From Phyllobacterium bourgognense (GTDB lineage Bacteria > Pseudomonadota > Alphaproteobacteria > Rhizobiales > Rhizobiaceae): DNA of 43,594 nucleotides. The stretch's first letter is position 1, and each line of letters starts with the position of its first letter. Shown here in pieces: positions 9,888 through 18,201 of the stretch. The DNA is taken from positions 1 to 43,594 of the forward strand of contig NZ_QPJM01000025.1 in NCBI RefSeq assembly GCF_003337575.1, given 5' to 3'. Made by a program: the position numbers and the translations under genes. Below the pieces are notes generated by a model, which worked only from the letters and a program-made list of their open reading frames with translations, was not told the DNA's origin and did no database searches.

Positions 9888-10259
9888 TCACTCCACGATT
9901 TTCCAGTATGAGTCTTTGCGGACTACCTTGCCGTCGCGAAAAGTGTAGAAGTCACAACCCCTGACTTCCTTTCTCGTCCCGTCGAGGTTGGTGCCCGTAA
10001 GGGTCCATTTTGAGATTCCAGTTTCGGTGCCCGAATCTACAAAATGCTGCTCATTGCCGTAATGAACATCAGGCAGGCCCTCAAAGCGCGTTGCCAGCGC
10101 ATTGCGTACGTTCCGTTTGCCCTCGAAACGAGAGCCCCAAGGATTGTTTCCCCGCGGCATCTCCAATACACAATCATCAGAAAAGAACGCCATGATACGA
10201 TCAAGATCGTGCGCGTTGAAGGCCTCACATAGCTCCTGCAGTGTCGATCGAATGTCCAT
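9888..10259 (-). CDS. NTF2-like / SnoaL-like domain protein
   Basis: The 123-residue protein fits the cone-shaped NTF2-like fold: an N-terminal helix (LQELCEAFNAHDLDRIMAFF), the hallmark SDDCVLEMPRG, the G+F+G segment and a closing strand run with CDFYTFRDGKVVRKDSYWK. These domains act as small isomerases, hydrolases or binding modules; none is assigned here. The ATG at 10259 is preferred to 10277 because GGAG lies eight bases upstream. It is a single-gene unit with no informative partner. Confidence 0.8.
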   Translation of the reverse strand: MDIRSTLQELCEAFNAHDLDRIMAFFSDDCVLEMPRGNNPWGSRFEGKRNVRNALATRFEGLPDVHYGNEQHFVDSGTETGISKWTLTGTNLDGTRKEVRGCDFYTFRDGKVVRKDSYWKIVE

Positions 10260-10277
10260 CACCGTATCTCCATTCAT

Positions 10278-10475
10278 TCAGGGTCGCTGGCGATAGAACC
10301 ACAGTGGGTTAAAGGACTCCACTCGCTCATGCTCTCGATGGAAGCTTCGGTCGTTGTCGTCTGCGGACGTTTCGGGCAGATGGAAGCCAAAATCGATATT
10401 GTCACTCCTTGTCGTCAATCGAAAGATGGACGCGACTTCAAGCGATGAAGCGGTTACAGTCCGATCTTCTTGCAT
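10278..10475 (-). CDS. Questionable small ORF, 65 residues
   Basis: The frame ends just before the NTF2-like gene on the same strand and is divergent from the cyclase. Its composition is protein-like (acidic middle, end FNPLWFYRQRP), but no ribosome-binding site precedes the ATG and no family is recognised. It may be chance. Confidence 0.25.
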   Translation of the reverse strand: MQEDRTVTASSLEVASIFRLTTRSDNIDFGFHLPETSADDNDRSFHREHERVESFNPLWFYRQRP

Positions 10476-10497
10476 TTAGTCATAATCTGGAGGTCAT

Positions 10498-12372
10498 TTG
10501 GAACGCCGGCTGAGCGCTATATTTGCTGCTGACATCGTGGGCTACAGTCATCTCATGGGCATTGATGAAGCGGGGACGCTCAACAGGTTCAAGTGCCATC
10601 GCAGTGAACTGATCGACCCTTTGATCAATGACCATAAAGGTCGGACCTTTAAGCTGACCGGGGACGGAATGCTGGTTGAGTTCGCCAGTGTGATCAATGC
10701 CGTTGCTTGCGCTGCCGACATCCAGCGAGGAATGGCAGAACGCAACCAAGGCGTTGCCAAGGATCACCGCATCGATCTGCGAATAGGAATTAATCTCGGT
10801 GATATAATCGTGGAGGACGGCGACATTTTTGGAGATGGTGTCAACGTTGCAGCCCGTCTGGAAAGCATTGCCGATGCTGGATGCATTGCGGTAGCAGCAT
10901 CAGTACGCGATCAAGTGGGCTCCCGGTTGAATTTGAAGTTCGTAGATAAAGGCGAGCACTCACTTAAGAACATCAAGCAAAATATTCGTGTCTATACGAT
11001 TGGTTTTGAGGGCGCATCCAGCACCGAAATTAACACGCAAACGATAGTTGGCCCGCTTGATCAGGCGCAAAAATTCATAGCCGTTTTACCATTTACCAAC
11101 ATGAGCCGCGATCCCGACCAAGAGTATTTTTCCGATGGTATCACCGAGGACATCATTACGGATTTGTCCAAGATTTCCAGCCTTCACGTCGTGGCACGCA
11201 ATACGGTGTTCACTTACAAGGGCAGGTCAGTAAAGATTAAACAGGTGGCGCAGGACCTTGGCGTCCGTTATGTTTTGGAAGGCAGTGTGCGCAAGGTCGG
11301 AGAGCGTGTCCGGATAACCGGGCAGCTTATAGACGCGCTGCACGGCGGCCACATGTGGGCGGAACGATATGATAGGGACCTGACCGACATTTTTGCCATA
11401 CAGGATGAAATAACGCACGCAATCGTCAGCCAGTTGAAAATCAAGCTTTTGCCAGAAGAGAAGAAAGCAATCGAGACCGAGCCAACCGGTAATGTCGAAG
11501 CTTATACCTATTATTTGCGGGGACGTCAGTTTTCGCATGCCTGGACCAAATCTTACCTTCATCTGGCGCGGCGCATGTTCTGCAAGGCAGTGGAATTGGA
11601 TCGCGATTATGCCCGGGCTTATGCAGGCATTGCTGACTGCGAGGCGGCATTGCGCGACTGGCAACCGGATGACTTCCCGCTGGAAAGAATTTCAGCCATG
11701 GCCGCTAAAGCGCTCGAGCTGGATCCAGATTTAGCCGAAGCGCATGCATCCCGGGGATTGGCTCTTCATCAGGCTGGCCATGATGAAGATGCCGCAGCCT
11801 CCTTCGAGCGTGCACTCGCGATCGATCAGGGACTTCATGAAGCCAATTTCCACTATGCGCGCTTCTTTTACATGCGCGGCAACTTCGAGTCTGCGGTGCA
11901 CTATTTTAAACGAGCTGCCGAATTGAAGCCCGATGATTATCTCTCGCCCATCCATTTGATGAGTGCATATAGCTCTCTCGGTAAAGGAGCGGAAACCGAG
12001 AGCTGGGCGCGCGTTGGAGCATGGCGGGCGGAGCAGGCTCTGGCCCAAAATCCGGAAAACTCCGGGCCAGCCCATCGCGGTGCATTGGCCTGGGCGCATC
12101 TCGGTGACCATCAACGCGCCCGAGAGTGGGCTGACCGGGCATTGGCAATCGATCCAGACGATGTCGTCGCGCAATATAACGTCGCCTGCGTGTACTCAAT
12201 CATAGGTGAGATCGAAAAAGCTATCCAATTGCTGCAAAGCGTCCTACCCAAAAGTTCGCACTATCAGACTATGTGGTTCAAAAATGATTCCGATTTAAAC
12301 CCTATTCGCGGCGATGTTCGATTCTTGAAAATGTTTGATCTTATAGAGGAGGAGAAACGGCTTAGCGTGTAA
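10498..12372 (+). CDS. Class III adenylate/guanylate cyclase with TolB-like and TPR regions
   Basis: The 624-residue soluble protein begins with a class III cyclase domain (residues 1-170). Both metal aspartates are present (D12 in FAADIVGYS, D56 in LTGDGMLVEF), and DGVNVAARLES near 115-128 supplies the conserved Asn and Arg. Next is a TolB-N-like region (about 185-325, IAVLPFTNMS through YVLEGSVRKVG), then tetratricopeptide repeats (about 340-610). This architecture is frequent in rhizobia, which carry many cyclases. The start is TTG with GGAGG four bases upstream. It probably makes cAMP in response to a signal sensed by the C-terminal repeats. It is a lone gene with no neighbour that reveals the stimulus. 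Confidence 0.92.
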   Translation: MERRLSAIFAADIVGYSHLMGIDEAGTLNRFKCHRSELIDPLINDHKGRTFKLTGDGMLVEFASVINAVACAADIQRGMAERNQGVAKDHRIDLRIGINLGDIIVEDGDIFGDGVNVAARLESIADAGCIAVAASVRDQVGSRLNLKFVDKGEHSLKNIKQNIRVYTIGFEGASSTEINTQTIVGPLDQAQKFIAVLPFTNMSRDPDQEYFSDGITEDIITDLSKISSLHVVARNTVFTYKGRSVKIKQVAQDLGVRYVLEGSVRKVGERVRITGQLIDALHGGHMWAERYDRDLTDIFAIQDEITHAIVSQLKIKLLPEEKKAIETEPTGNVEAYTYYLRGRQFSHAWTKSYLHLARRMFCKAVELDRDYARAYAGIADCEAALRDWQPDDFPLERISAMAAKALELDPDLAEAHASRGLALHQAGHDEDAAASFERALAIDQGLHEANFHYARFFYMRGNFESAVHYFKRAAELKPDDYLSPIHLMSAYSSLGKGAETESWARVGAWRAEQALAQNPENSGPAHRGALAWAHLGDHQRAREWADRALAIDPDDVVAQYNVACVYSIIGEIEKAIQLLQSVLPKSSHYQTMWFKNDSDLNPIRGDVRFLKMFDLIEEEKRLSV

Positions 12373-12524
12373 TACTTATTGGGTGGATCACGGCGTCTCA
12401 AAGACTCGGCTGTTGATCGGATTCAGGATGACGGGACCGATCTCGAAGCTATTCCCCGTCGTGCACAAGCGTTACTCCGCACATCTGGCCTTTGAAATGG
12501 AAGGCTTCGTTGCGCCCTACCAAC

Positions 12525-12848
12525 TCATGGCGGAACTTGAACGCTGATCTTGATCGATGAATAATAAGCGGCGACATTCGCTATGTCTTCATCGCTCAAA
12601 CCTTTGACCACCACCGTCATCTGCTCATTCTTCCGCTCGCCGGCCTTGAAGGCAATCAACGCCTTCACGAGATAAGCCTCCTTTTGGCCGGCTATATTCG
12701 GCGCGTCTGGCAGCTTGGCTAGGCCATCTTTTCCATGGCAAACTTGGCACTTCGACATGACCTTTTTGCCTGAAGCGGCATCGCCTGCGGCCTGAGCAAC
12801 ATTTGAACAGGCAACAAGAGCGGCCAGACTTATTATCAAACCACGAAT
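12525..12848 (-). CDS. Small exported class I cytochrome c
   Basis: The mature part has one haem-binding CQVCH motif, the distal region PNIAGQKEAYLVKALIAFKAG and a Met ligand in NEQM, typical of short cytochrome c553-like carriers. The N-terminus is an export signal with LVAC, a possible lipobox, or cleavage after AQA. The frame is closed by a TAG just upstream, so translation must start at ATT (12848, AGGAGG five bases away, product beginning MRGLIISLAALVAC) or TTG (12839, 14 bases from that site). I chose ATT. It follows a sorbosone-dehydrogenase-like gene and is its likely electron acceptor. Confidence 0.8.
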   Translation of the reverse strand: MRGLIISLAALVACSNVAQAAGDAASGKKVMSKCQVCHGKDGLAKLPDAPNIAGQKEAYLVKALIAFKAGERKNEQMTVVVKGLSDEDIANVAAYYSSIKISVQVPP

Positions 12849-12876
12849 ATCGACCTCCTATGACGATGGGCGAACG

Positions 12877-14127
12877 TCACTTGGTACCATAGGAAATCCG
12901 CCAGACTGCACCGGCTAGATCGTCGGATACCAGTAGTGAACCGTCGTTGAGTACCTGAACATCGACCGGACGGCCGAGATACTCGCCATCCTCGCTCAGC
13001 CAGCCTTCTGCGAACACCTCCGTCTTGTCCGCCGAGCCGTCCGCCTTGAGCGAGGTGAACAGCACCCGAGCACCCACGGGGTCGACGCGGTTCCAGGAAC
13101 CGTGCTGGGTCGAAAAAATGCCGCCCCGGTACTTCTCGGGGAACTGTTTGCCCGTGTAGAACGACAGGCCGAGGTCGGCCGCGTGAGCGTCTTGCTCGAC
13201 CGCCGGGAAAATCACGCCTTCGGGCACTGTGGCATCCTTGTACTCAGTGGTGCGGGTCTTGCCGCCGCCATACCATGGGAAGCCAAAATTCTGATCCGGC
13301 CCGGTAACATGATTCATTTCACCCGGCGGGATGGTGTCGCCCATGCCGTCGACCTGATTGTCATTCACCCAAATTGTCTTGTCCTTTGGATTGAAATCCA
13401 GGCCAAGTGGATTGCGCATGCCACGGGCGTAAATCTTGCGATCGGAACCGTCCTGCTTCATGCTTATGATGCCGCCAATACCCAGTTTTTGAAACTCTGG
13501 GAGTACTTCGGGCGCTGGCACATTGAAGGGCTGGCCAATAGTGATATAAATCCGGCCATCAGGCCCGACACGGCAGGTGCGCGCTGTGTGATTGTAGCTT
13601 TCATTAGACGCGGGGATCAGTTCACCTTCCTTGACGATGGCGAAAGCCGCGACATCCGGGCCTTCATAGAAAAATTCGGCCGCGGGGAACCACAGCACCC
13701 GGTTCTGCTCGGCAAGATAAAGATGGCCATCCCTGGAGAAACAAACGCCGTTTGGCACGGCCATTTTGATCGAAGGCGCGAACACCTTCACGTCGTCGGC
13801 GACGCGGTTCTTATCGCGGTCGGTCATCGAATAGACCAATTCCTTGCGGGTACCGACGAAAGTCACCACACCTTGCGGCCCCACGGCCATATGGCGGGCA
13901 TCAGGAACAATGGCGTAAAGACCGACCTTGAAGCCATCGGGAACTTTGATTTTCGCCGCGATTGCTTTGAGGGCTTCGGCATTCTCCCCAGTTTGCGGAA
14001 TCGGCTCCATCATCGGTGTGCCGGTGGTCTTGAAGCCGCCGAGTTTCTCGAGATTGGCGTCCTGCGCAAAGGCGGACGTTAAACAAAAGACGGCTGCGCA
14101 TGACAAAACGAAAGCAAGTTTCTTCAT
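12877..14127 (-). CDS. Periplasmic glucose/sorbosone dehydrogenase-like protein
   Basis: The 416-residue protein has a signal peptide (MKKLAFVLSCAAVFCLTSAFA) and a six-bladed beta-propeller of the glucose/L-sorbosone dehydrogenase family. Typical blade segments are YNHTARTCRVGPDGRIYITIG, ARGMRNPLGLDFNPK, TIWVNDNQVDGMGD, HGSWNR and GRPVDVQVLNDGSLLVSDD. Family members bind PQQ and oxidise aldoses or sorbosone in the periplasm. A GGGAGG site precedes ATG 14127, and a GTG lies three bases upstream. The cytochrome c gene 28 bases downstream suggests an electron-transfer pair. The true substrate is not shown. Confidence 0.88.
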   Translation of the reverse strand: MKKLAFVLSCAAVFCLTSAFAQDANLEKLGGFKTTGTPMMEPIPQTGENAEALKAIAAKIKVPDGFKVGLYAIVPDARHMAVGPQGVVTFVGTRKELVYSMTDRDKNRVADDVKVFAPSIKMAVPNGVCFSRDGHLYLAEQNRVLWFPAAEFFYEGPDVAAFAIVKEGELIPASNESYNHTARTCRVGPDGRIYITIGQPFNVPAPEVLPEFQKLGIGGIISMKQDGSDRKIYARGMRNPLGLDFNPKDKTIWVNDNQVDGMGDTIPPGEMNHVTGPDQNFGFPWYGGGKTRTTEYKDATVPEGVIFPAVEQDAHAADLGLSFYTGKQFPEKYRGGIFSTQHGSWNRVDPVGARVLFTSLKADGSADKTEVFAEGWLSEDGEYLGRPVDVQVLNDGSLLVSDDLAGAVWRISYGTK

Positions 14128-14296
14128 CACGGTATCCTCCCAAGGGACCAGATACTACGCTGCGGCAGTTCGTTTTTATTTGAATCTTCCGCGCCGGGCG
14201 TAGACTTCGCAAGTTTTACTCAACACCAAAAAGTATTGCACAGATTGATTTTCCTGACAATAAACCGGGTTTTCGGCTGCCTAAAGAATGTCGATC

Positions 14297-16042
14297 TCAG
14301 CCACCGTAAAGGTAGTTCGGTAGCCAGAGCGTTATGCCGGGCCAGATATACATGATGATCATGCAAACGATCACGATCAGCATGTAAGGCATCATGCCTG
14401 CGAATATCTGGTTGAGTGTGACGTGCGGTGGAGAAACGCCTTTAAGATAGAACGCCGACATCGCGACCGGAGGCGACAAGAACGCCGCTTGCAAATTCAC
14501 GAAGACGAGAACACCCCAGAGAACCGGGTCTATGTTGAAGTGCTTCAGCATGGGTAGAAAGATCGGCACGAAGATGATGATGATCTCGGTCCACTCGAGC
14601 GGCCAGCCGAGAATAAAGATGATCGCTTGCGACAGGATCATGAACTGTACTGGCGTCAGGTTGAGCGACAGCACCCATTGCTCAAGCAGCGCCTGACCGC
14701 CGAGAATGGCAAAAACGGCGGAGAACAGCGCCGAGCCGACAAAGAGCCAACAGACCATGGCCGTGGTTTTCGCCGTAAGGAATACCGCTTCCTTGGTGCG
14801 CTTCCAGTTGAGTGTTCTGGCGTGAAACGCCAGCAGAAAGGCCCCGGCTGCACCGACGGCTGCAGACTCCGTAGCCGTGGTGATTCCGAACAGGATGACC
14901 GCCAGCACGACAATGGTGAGAACACCAAGCGGCATGACGGATGACGTCAGAAGCTTCACGACCTCCAGTCGCTCGGCATCCATCTTCCGGTAGTACCGCA
15001 CAAGCACGATCGCAGCGAGAATGGCAATGACGCCGAACGAAATGTAGAAACTGGTCGACGGCCCGACAGGTCCCGTCGGCGCCGCGTCCACCACCGGTGA
15101 GCCGAGCTGTTCCAATCCAGCTGGTGCTTCGGTGTCGGCCGAGGCTTGCTGATGGATCACGACATACCACCACACCAGTAAGAAGGTGAGAGCTGTCAGG
15201 GCGAAGGGTATTAATGCGGCACAAAAATTTTTGAGCAGCTTCAAGTAGGTAAGAGGTCCATCCTCAGCCGCGAGCGCCATAGCCCTTGACGGAGCGAACA
15301 AAGCTGAAAAAAGCCCGGCAAACATGTTGCGTGAGTAGGCTGCCTGAAAGCTTTTCATCCATGCAGGAACTGGAACCCTTGTTTGTTCCTCCGGCAGGGG
15401 TGGAGCAATCTTCGGATTGATTGTCGCCCAGGCGAGAATGTAAACGAGATAAAGGAAGGCGAGGAAAAAGCCGGGAAACATTGCGGCGGCGTAGAGCTTC
15501 ACGACGGACTGCCCCGCGACCGCCGCATAGACAATGATCATGACCGACGGCGGGATCAGAATACCTAGCGTACCGCCCGCAGTGATCACGCCGGAAGCGA
15601 GCTTCACATCATATCCGGCGCGCAGCATCGGGTTGAAGGCAATTACTCCCATCAGGACTACTACTGCGCCAACGAGGCCGCTGGCGATGCCCCAGAACGT
15701 GCAGACGATGAGCGTTGCAATGGCGAGCGATGCAGGCACGCGCCGGAAGGAAAGCTGGATGCTATAGAACATCTTGTCGACCAAGGCTCCGCGTTCCATC
15801 ACGTACCCCATGAGCACGAACAGCGGGATGGAGATGAGAACGTCGTTGGTCATGGCGCCATAGGTGCGCTGAACCATCAAATCGAAGACACGATTATCTA
15901 TCCAGTGTTCCGCAGGGTTGTAGAACGCATAAAAGCCGAAAAACATGCCGAGGCCCATCAGCGTGAAAGCAGTCGGGAAACCCATGACGATAACCACGAC
16001 TATGAGCATCAGCATCGTTAGTCCAAGAACTGGATCGCTCAC
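14297..16042 (-). CDS. TRAP transporter large permease (DctM), long form
   Basis: The 581-residue protein has the DctM pattern: an N-terminal MLIVVVIVMGFPTAFTLMGLG, ISIPLFVLMGYVMERGAL, GTLGILIPPSVMIIVYA and a C-terminal half with GWPLEWTEIIIIFVPIFLPML. It is about 140 residues longer than common DctM proteins. The extra material lies near residues 225-370 and adds hydrophobic segments and a polar loop. Long forms occur in the so-called mannitol/chloroaromatic TRAP group. The gene overlaps dctQ by four bases and ends the TRAP operon. It is the ion-driven translocating subunit. Confidence 0.93.
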   Translation of the reverse strand: MSDPVLGLTMLMLIVVVIVMGFPTAFTLMGLGMFFGFYAFYNPAEHWIDNRVFDLMVQRTYGAMTNDVLISIPLFVLMGYVMERGALVDKMFYSIQLSFRRVPASLAIATLIVCTFWGIASGLVGAVVVLMGVIAFNPMLRAGYDVKLASGVITAGGTLGILIPPSVMIIVYAAVAGQSVVKLYAAAMFPGFFLAFLYLVYILAWATINPKIAPPLPEEQTRVPVPAWMKSFQAAYSRNMFAGLFSALFAPSRAMALAAEDGPLTYLKLLKNFCAALIPFALTALTFLLVWWYVVIHQQASADTEAPAGLEQLGSPVVDAAPTGPVGPSTSFYISFGVIAILAAIVLVRYYRKMDAERLEVVKLLTSSVMPLGVLTIVVLAVILFGITTATESAAVGAAGAFLLAFHARTLNWKRTKEAVFLTAKTTAMVCWLFVGSALFSAVFAILGGQALLEQWVLSLNLTPVQFMILSQAIIFILGWPLEWTEIIIIFVPIFLPMLKHFNIDPVLWGVLVFVNLQAAFLSPPVAMSAFYLKGVSPPHVTLNQIFAGMMPYMLIVIVCMIIMYIWPGITLWLPNYLYGG

Positions 16043-16707
16043 GTTTGCAGGTCTCCCCCCGAGCCGCGTTTGCGCGCGGTTTCATCGATTTGCTGCGCGC
16101 GCTCTATCGCCAGTTTGCGCGTTTCCTCATCCACATGCTCGCTGTGCGCGAGCTGCTCCTCGACCACGTCGATCTCCGCCACATCCTTGAGCCGGCTAGG
16201 CCATTCTCCGGTCTTGAGACAGACGATACAGCGCGTGATTTCGGCTATTCCCTGAAGCATCAAAAGGCCACCAGCCAAGGGAATGACGGATTTGAAGTAG
16301 TAGATCGGCGGACCTTCGGCCGTCACAGTTGAATGCTCGCCAATCCGCCACGAGAGCGCTGCGTAGTCGTAGCCCGCGTAAACAAGGGCGGCGATGCCCG
16401 GCAGAAAGAAGACGATATACAATACCAGATCAAGCGCCGCCTGCGTTCGTGGCCGCATCGAGCTGTAAAGAAAGTCGCCACGCACATGGGCGTTTTGTGC
16501 CAGAGTGTATGCTCCCGCGAGCATGAACAAACTGCCATAGAACATGCTGCTGGCGTCGAATATCCATGCCGTCGGCATGTTCATTATGTAGCGCTTGAAG
16601 ACCTCGATGCAGACAAGCGCCATCAGCCCGATGATAAGCCACGCCGCGGCCTTTCCGACCCATACGCTGATTGCGTCGATCGTATTCAGAAAGTGCTGAA
16701 CGTTCAC
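16039..16707 (-). CDS. TRAP transporter small permease (DctQ)
   Basis: The protein has 222 residues from GTG 16707, with four helices (VGKAAAWLIIGLMALVCIEV, SMFYGSLFMLAGAYTLA, LVLYIVFFLPGIAALVY, SVIPLAGGLLMLQGIAEI) and the DctQ hallmark HVRGDFLYSSM. The charged cytosolic tail of about 60 residues is longer than usual. The GTG start has GGGGG five bases upstream. The longer frame from ATGATG at 16752 begins inside a hairpin and has no ribosome-binding site, so it is less likely. It couples the binding protein to DctM and overlaps it by four bases. Confidence 0.88.
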   Translation of the reverse strand: MNVQHFLNTIDAISVWVGKAAAWLIIGLMALVCIEVFKRYIMNMPTAWIFDASSMFYGSLFMLAGAYTLAQNAHVRGDFLYSSMRPRTQAALDLVLYIVFFLPGIAALVYAGYDYAALSWRIGEHSTVTAEGPPIYYFKSVIPLAGGLLMLQGIAEITRCIVCLKTGEWPSRLKDVAEIDVVEEQLAHSEHVDEETRKLAIERAQQIDETARKRGSGGDLQT

Positions 16708-16742
16708 GCATGCCCCCGATGTGAGAGAGTATGTAGGCAAAG

Positions 16743-16779
16743 AAAGCATCATCGGATCAAAATGCCCGATGATGCTTTA
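16743..16779 (-). terminator. Strong hairpin between dctP and dctQ
   Basis: A perfect 13-bp stem (AAAGCATCATCGG with CCGATGATGCTTT, 11-base loop) lies in the gap after dctP. On the minus strand it is followed by CTTTGCC, a weak T tract. It probably stabilises the dctP transcript or partly terminates, giving more binding protein than permease. Confidence 0.65.
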
Positions 16780-16796
16780 CCAGTTTGGAGTGTACG

Positions 16797-17942
16797 TCAG
16801 ATCTTCTTAGCCGCTGCGTTCTCTCCAAAATAGTGATCGAATGCCATCCGGCGACTGACGACCGTGTCCTGTTCCCATCGCGTTGCCCGCTCGGCAAAAG
16901 CGATCTGCGATATGAGGATTTCCTTGAAAAGCGGGTTTTCGCCGGCCTTTTTCTTCACGACCTCGTCATAGACCTCCAGTTGCTTCTTAAGGATCACGTC
17001 TGGTGTCTTGTAGAATTTGACCTTGTCTGCCGTCTGCATCTCACGATAATCTTTCGAATAGCGATCGATCGCCTTCCAGTGCATGTCCTGCGAGGCAGCT
17101 TCGGTCGCGTTGCCGATTATGGCCTTCATTTGTTCAGGCAATGCGTCATATTTCGTCTTGTTGAACAGGATTTCAAACTGCTCCGCATTCTGGTGATAGC
17201 TCTGCAGCATGCAGATCTTGGAGACGTCAGGAAAACCAAGTACACGGTCAGACGAGGCATTGTTGAATTCGGCCGCATCAAGCAATCCGCGGTCCAATGC
17301 CGAGACGATTTCGCCGCCCGGGAGCGCGTTGACCGCTGCGCCAAGACCAGTGAAGACATCAATGGAGATGCCAACGGTACGGAACTTCAAGCCATTGATA
17401 TCTTCGACCTTCGCGACCGGATTTTTGAACCAGCCAAGCGGCTGTGTCGGCATCGGCCCATACGGGAAGGAAACAACATTGGCGCCTATGGAGTCATAGA
17501 GCTTTGCGAGAAGCTCCTTCCCGCCGCCATATTTGTGCCACGCGAGCAGCATGTTGGCATCCATGGCGAAACCAGGGCCTGATCCCCACAGTGCCAACGC
17601 TGTTTGCTTGCCGTAATGGTAGACAAGTACGCCGTGGCCACCGTCAAGCGTGCCTTGTGACACCGCATCAAGCAGGCCAAACGCAGGCACGACGGCGCCT
17701 GCCGGCAGCACCTCGATCTTGAGATCTCCGCCTGTCATGTCATTGATCTTCTTGGCGAAATCGACTGCAAACTCGTGAAAGATGTCCTTGGAGGGCCATG
17801 TGCTTTGCCAGCGCATGTTGACCGGCCCCTGCGCCTTGACGACGCTCGGCGCAGCAACCATCGCCGCGCCCGCCACCGCTGCTCCACTCAGGAACTTGCG
17901 ACGCGACGTTTTATCCCATGTTCGATTTCTTGATTTGGTCAT
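16797..17942 (-). CDS. TRAP transporter periplasmic binding protein (DctP), Tat-exported
   Basis: The 381-residue protein carries a twin-arginine signal (SRRKFL at residues 13-18, then an AGAAMVAAPSVVKA hydrophobic region). The mature part has DctP-family features: WPSKDIFHEFAVDFAKKIND, the ligand-binding arginine segment INGLKFRTVGI and LPGGEIVSALDRGLLDAAEF. It resembles the TakP-like branch that binds oxo acids or other carboxylates. A GGGAGGAG site lies before the ATG. It is the first gene of the TRAP operon, and tandem repeats upstream may bind a regulator. The ligand is unknown. Confidence 0.92.
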   Translation of the reverse strand: MTKSRNRTWDKTSRRKFLSGAAVAGAAMVAAPSVVKAQGPVNMRWQSTWPSKDIFHEFAVDFAKKINDMTGGDLKIEVLPAGAVVPAFGLLDAVSQGTLDGGHGVLVYHYGKQTALALWGSGPGFAMDANMLLAWHKYGGGKELLAKLYDSIGANVVSFPYGPMPTQPLGWFKNPVAKVEDINGLKFRTVGISIDVFTGLGAAVNALPGGEIVSALDRGLLDAAEFNNASSDRVLGFPDVSKICMLQSYHQNAEQFEILFNKTKYDALPEQMKAIIGNATEAASQDMHWKAIDRYSKDYREMQTADKVKFYKTPDVILKKQLEVYDEVVKKKAGENPLFKEILISQIAFAERATRWEQDTVVSRRMAFDHYFGENAAAKKI

Positions 17943-17992
17943 TTGCTCCTCCCGAAAGCACGAGGCTTATGTACCTCTGCCACACACTACTA

Positions 17993-18038
17993 CTCAATGA
18001 CCGTACAAGCAAAGTCCACTCAATGATGTACAAAGCAA
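17993..18038 (-). promoter_or_regulatory. Tandem repeat upstream of dctP, likely regulator site
   Basis: CTCAATGACCGTACAAGCAA (17993-18012) is repeated as CTCAATGATGTACAAAGCAA (18019-18038) with a 26-base period. It sits 50-95 bases upstream of dctP, as expected for a pair of operator sites. No regulator gene is adjacent. The rest of 18039-18201 shows nothing. Confidence 0.45.
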
Positions 18039-18201
18039 TATTTCAAAAGGTTGGCGATGGATACTAGGGATTGGTATCGCTGGACTGTCCGGCGTCATTC
18101 CGTGTCATTGTCAAAAGTCCGTCTGTGTCCGCAAGATTATGATTCCGGAAGGTAGGGTTAGCTATCCACAAGATGCGAATGATCGGACGCTAAGAGCAGA
18201 G

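Noticed and set aside
12428..12547. Short plus-strand ORF of 39 residues between cyclase and cytochrome c
   Set aside because: It has only a weak ribosome-binding site, overlaps the end of the cytochrome gene and has no recognisable features. It might be a decayed fragment, but the support is too thin.
13102..14082. Long plus-strand ORF (326 residues) opposite the sorbosone-dehydrogenase-like gene
   Set aside because: It is antisense to a gene with clear family features and a signal peptide. Its product has no recognisable domain, and long open antisense frames are expected in GC-rich DNA.
16785..17582. Plus-strand ORF (265 residues) opposite dctP
   Set aside because: It is a shadow of a clear Tat-exported TRAP binding protein.
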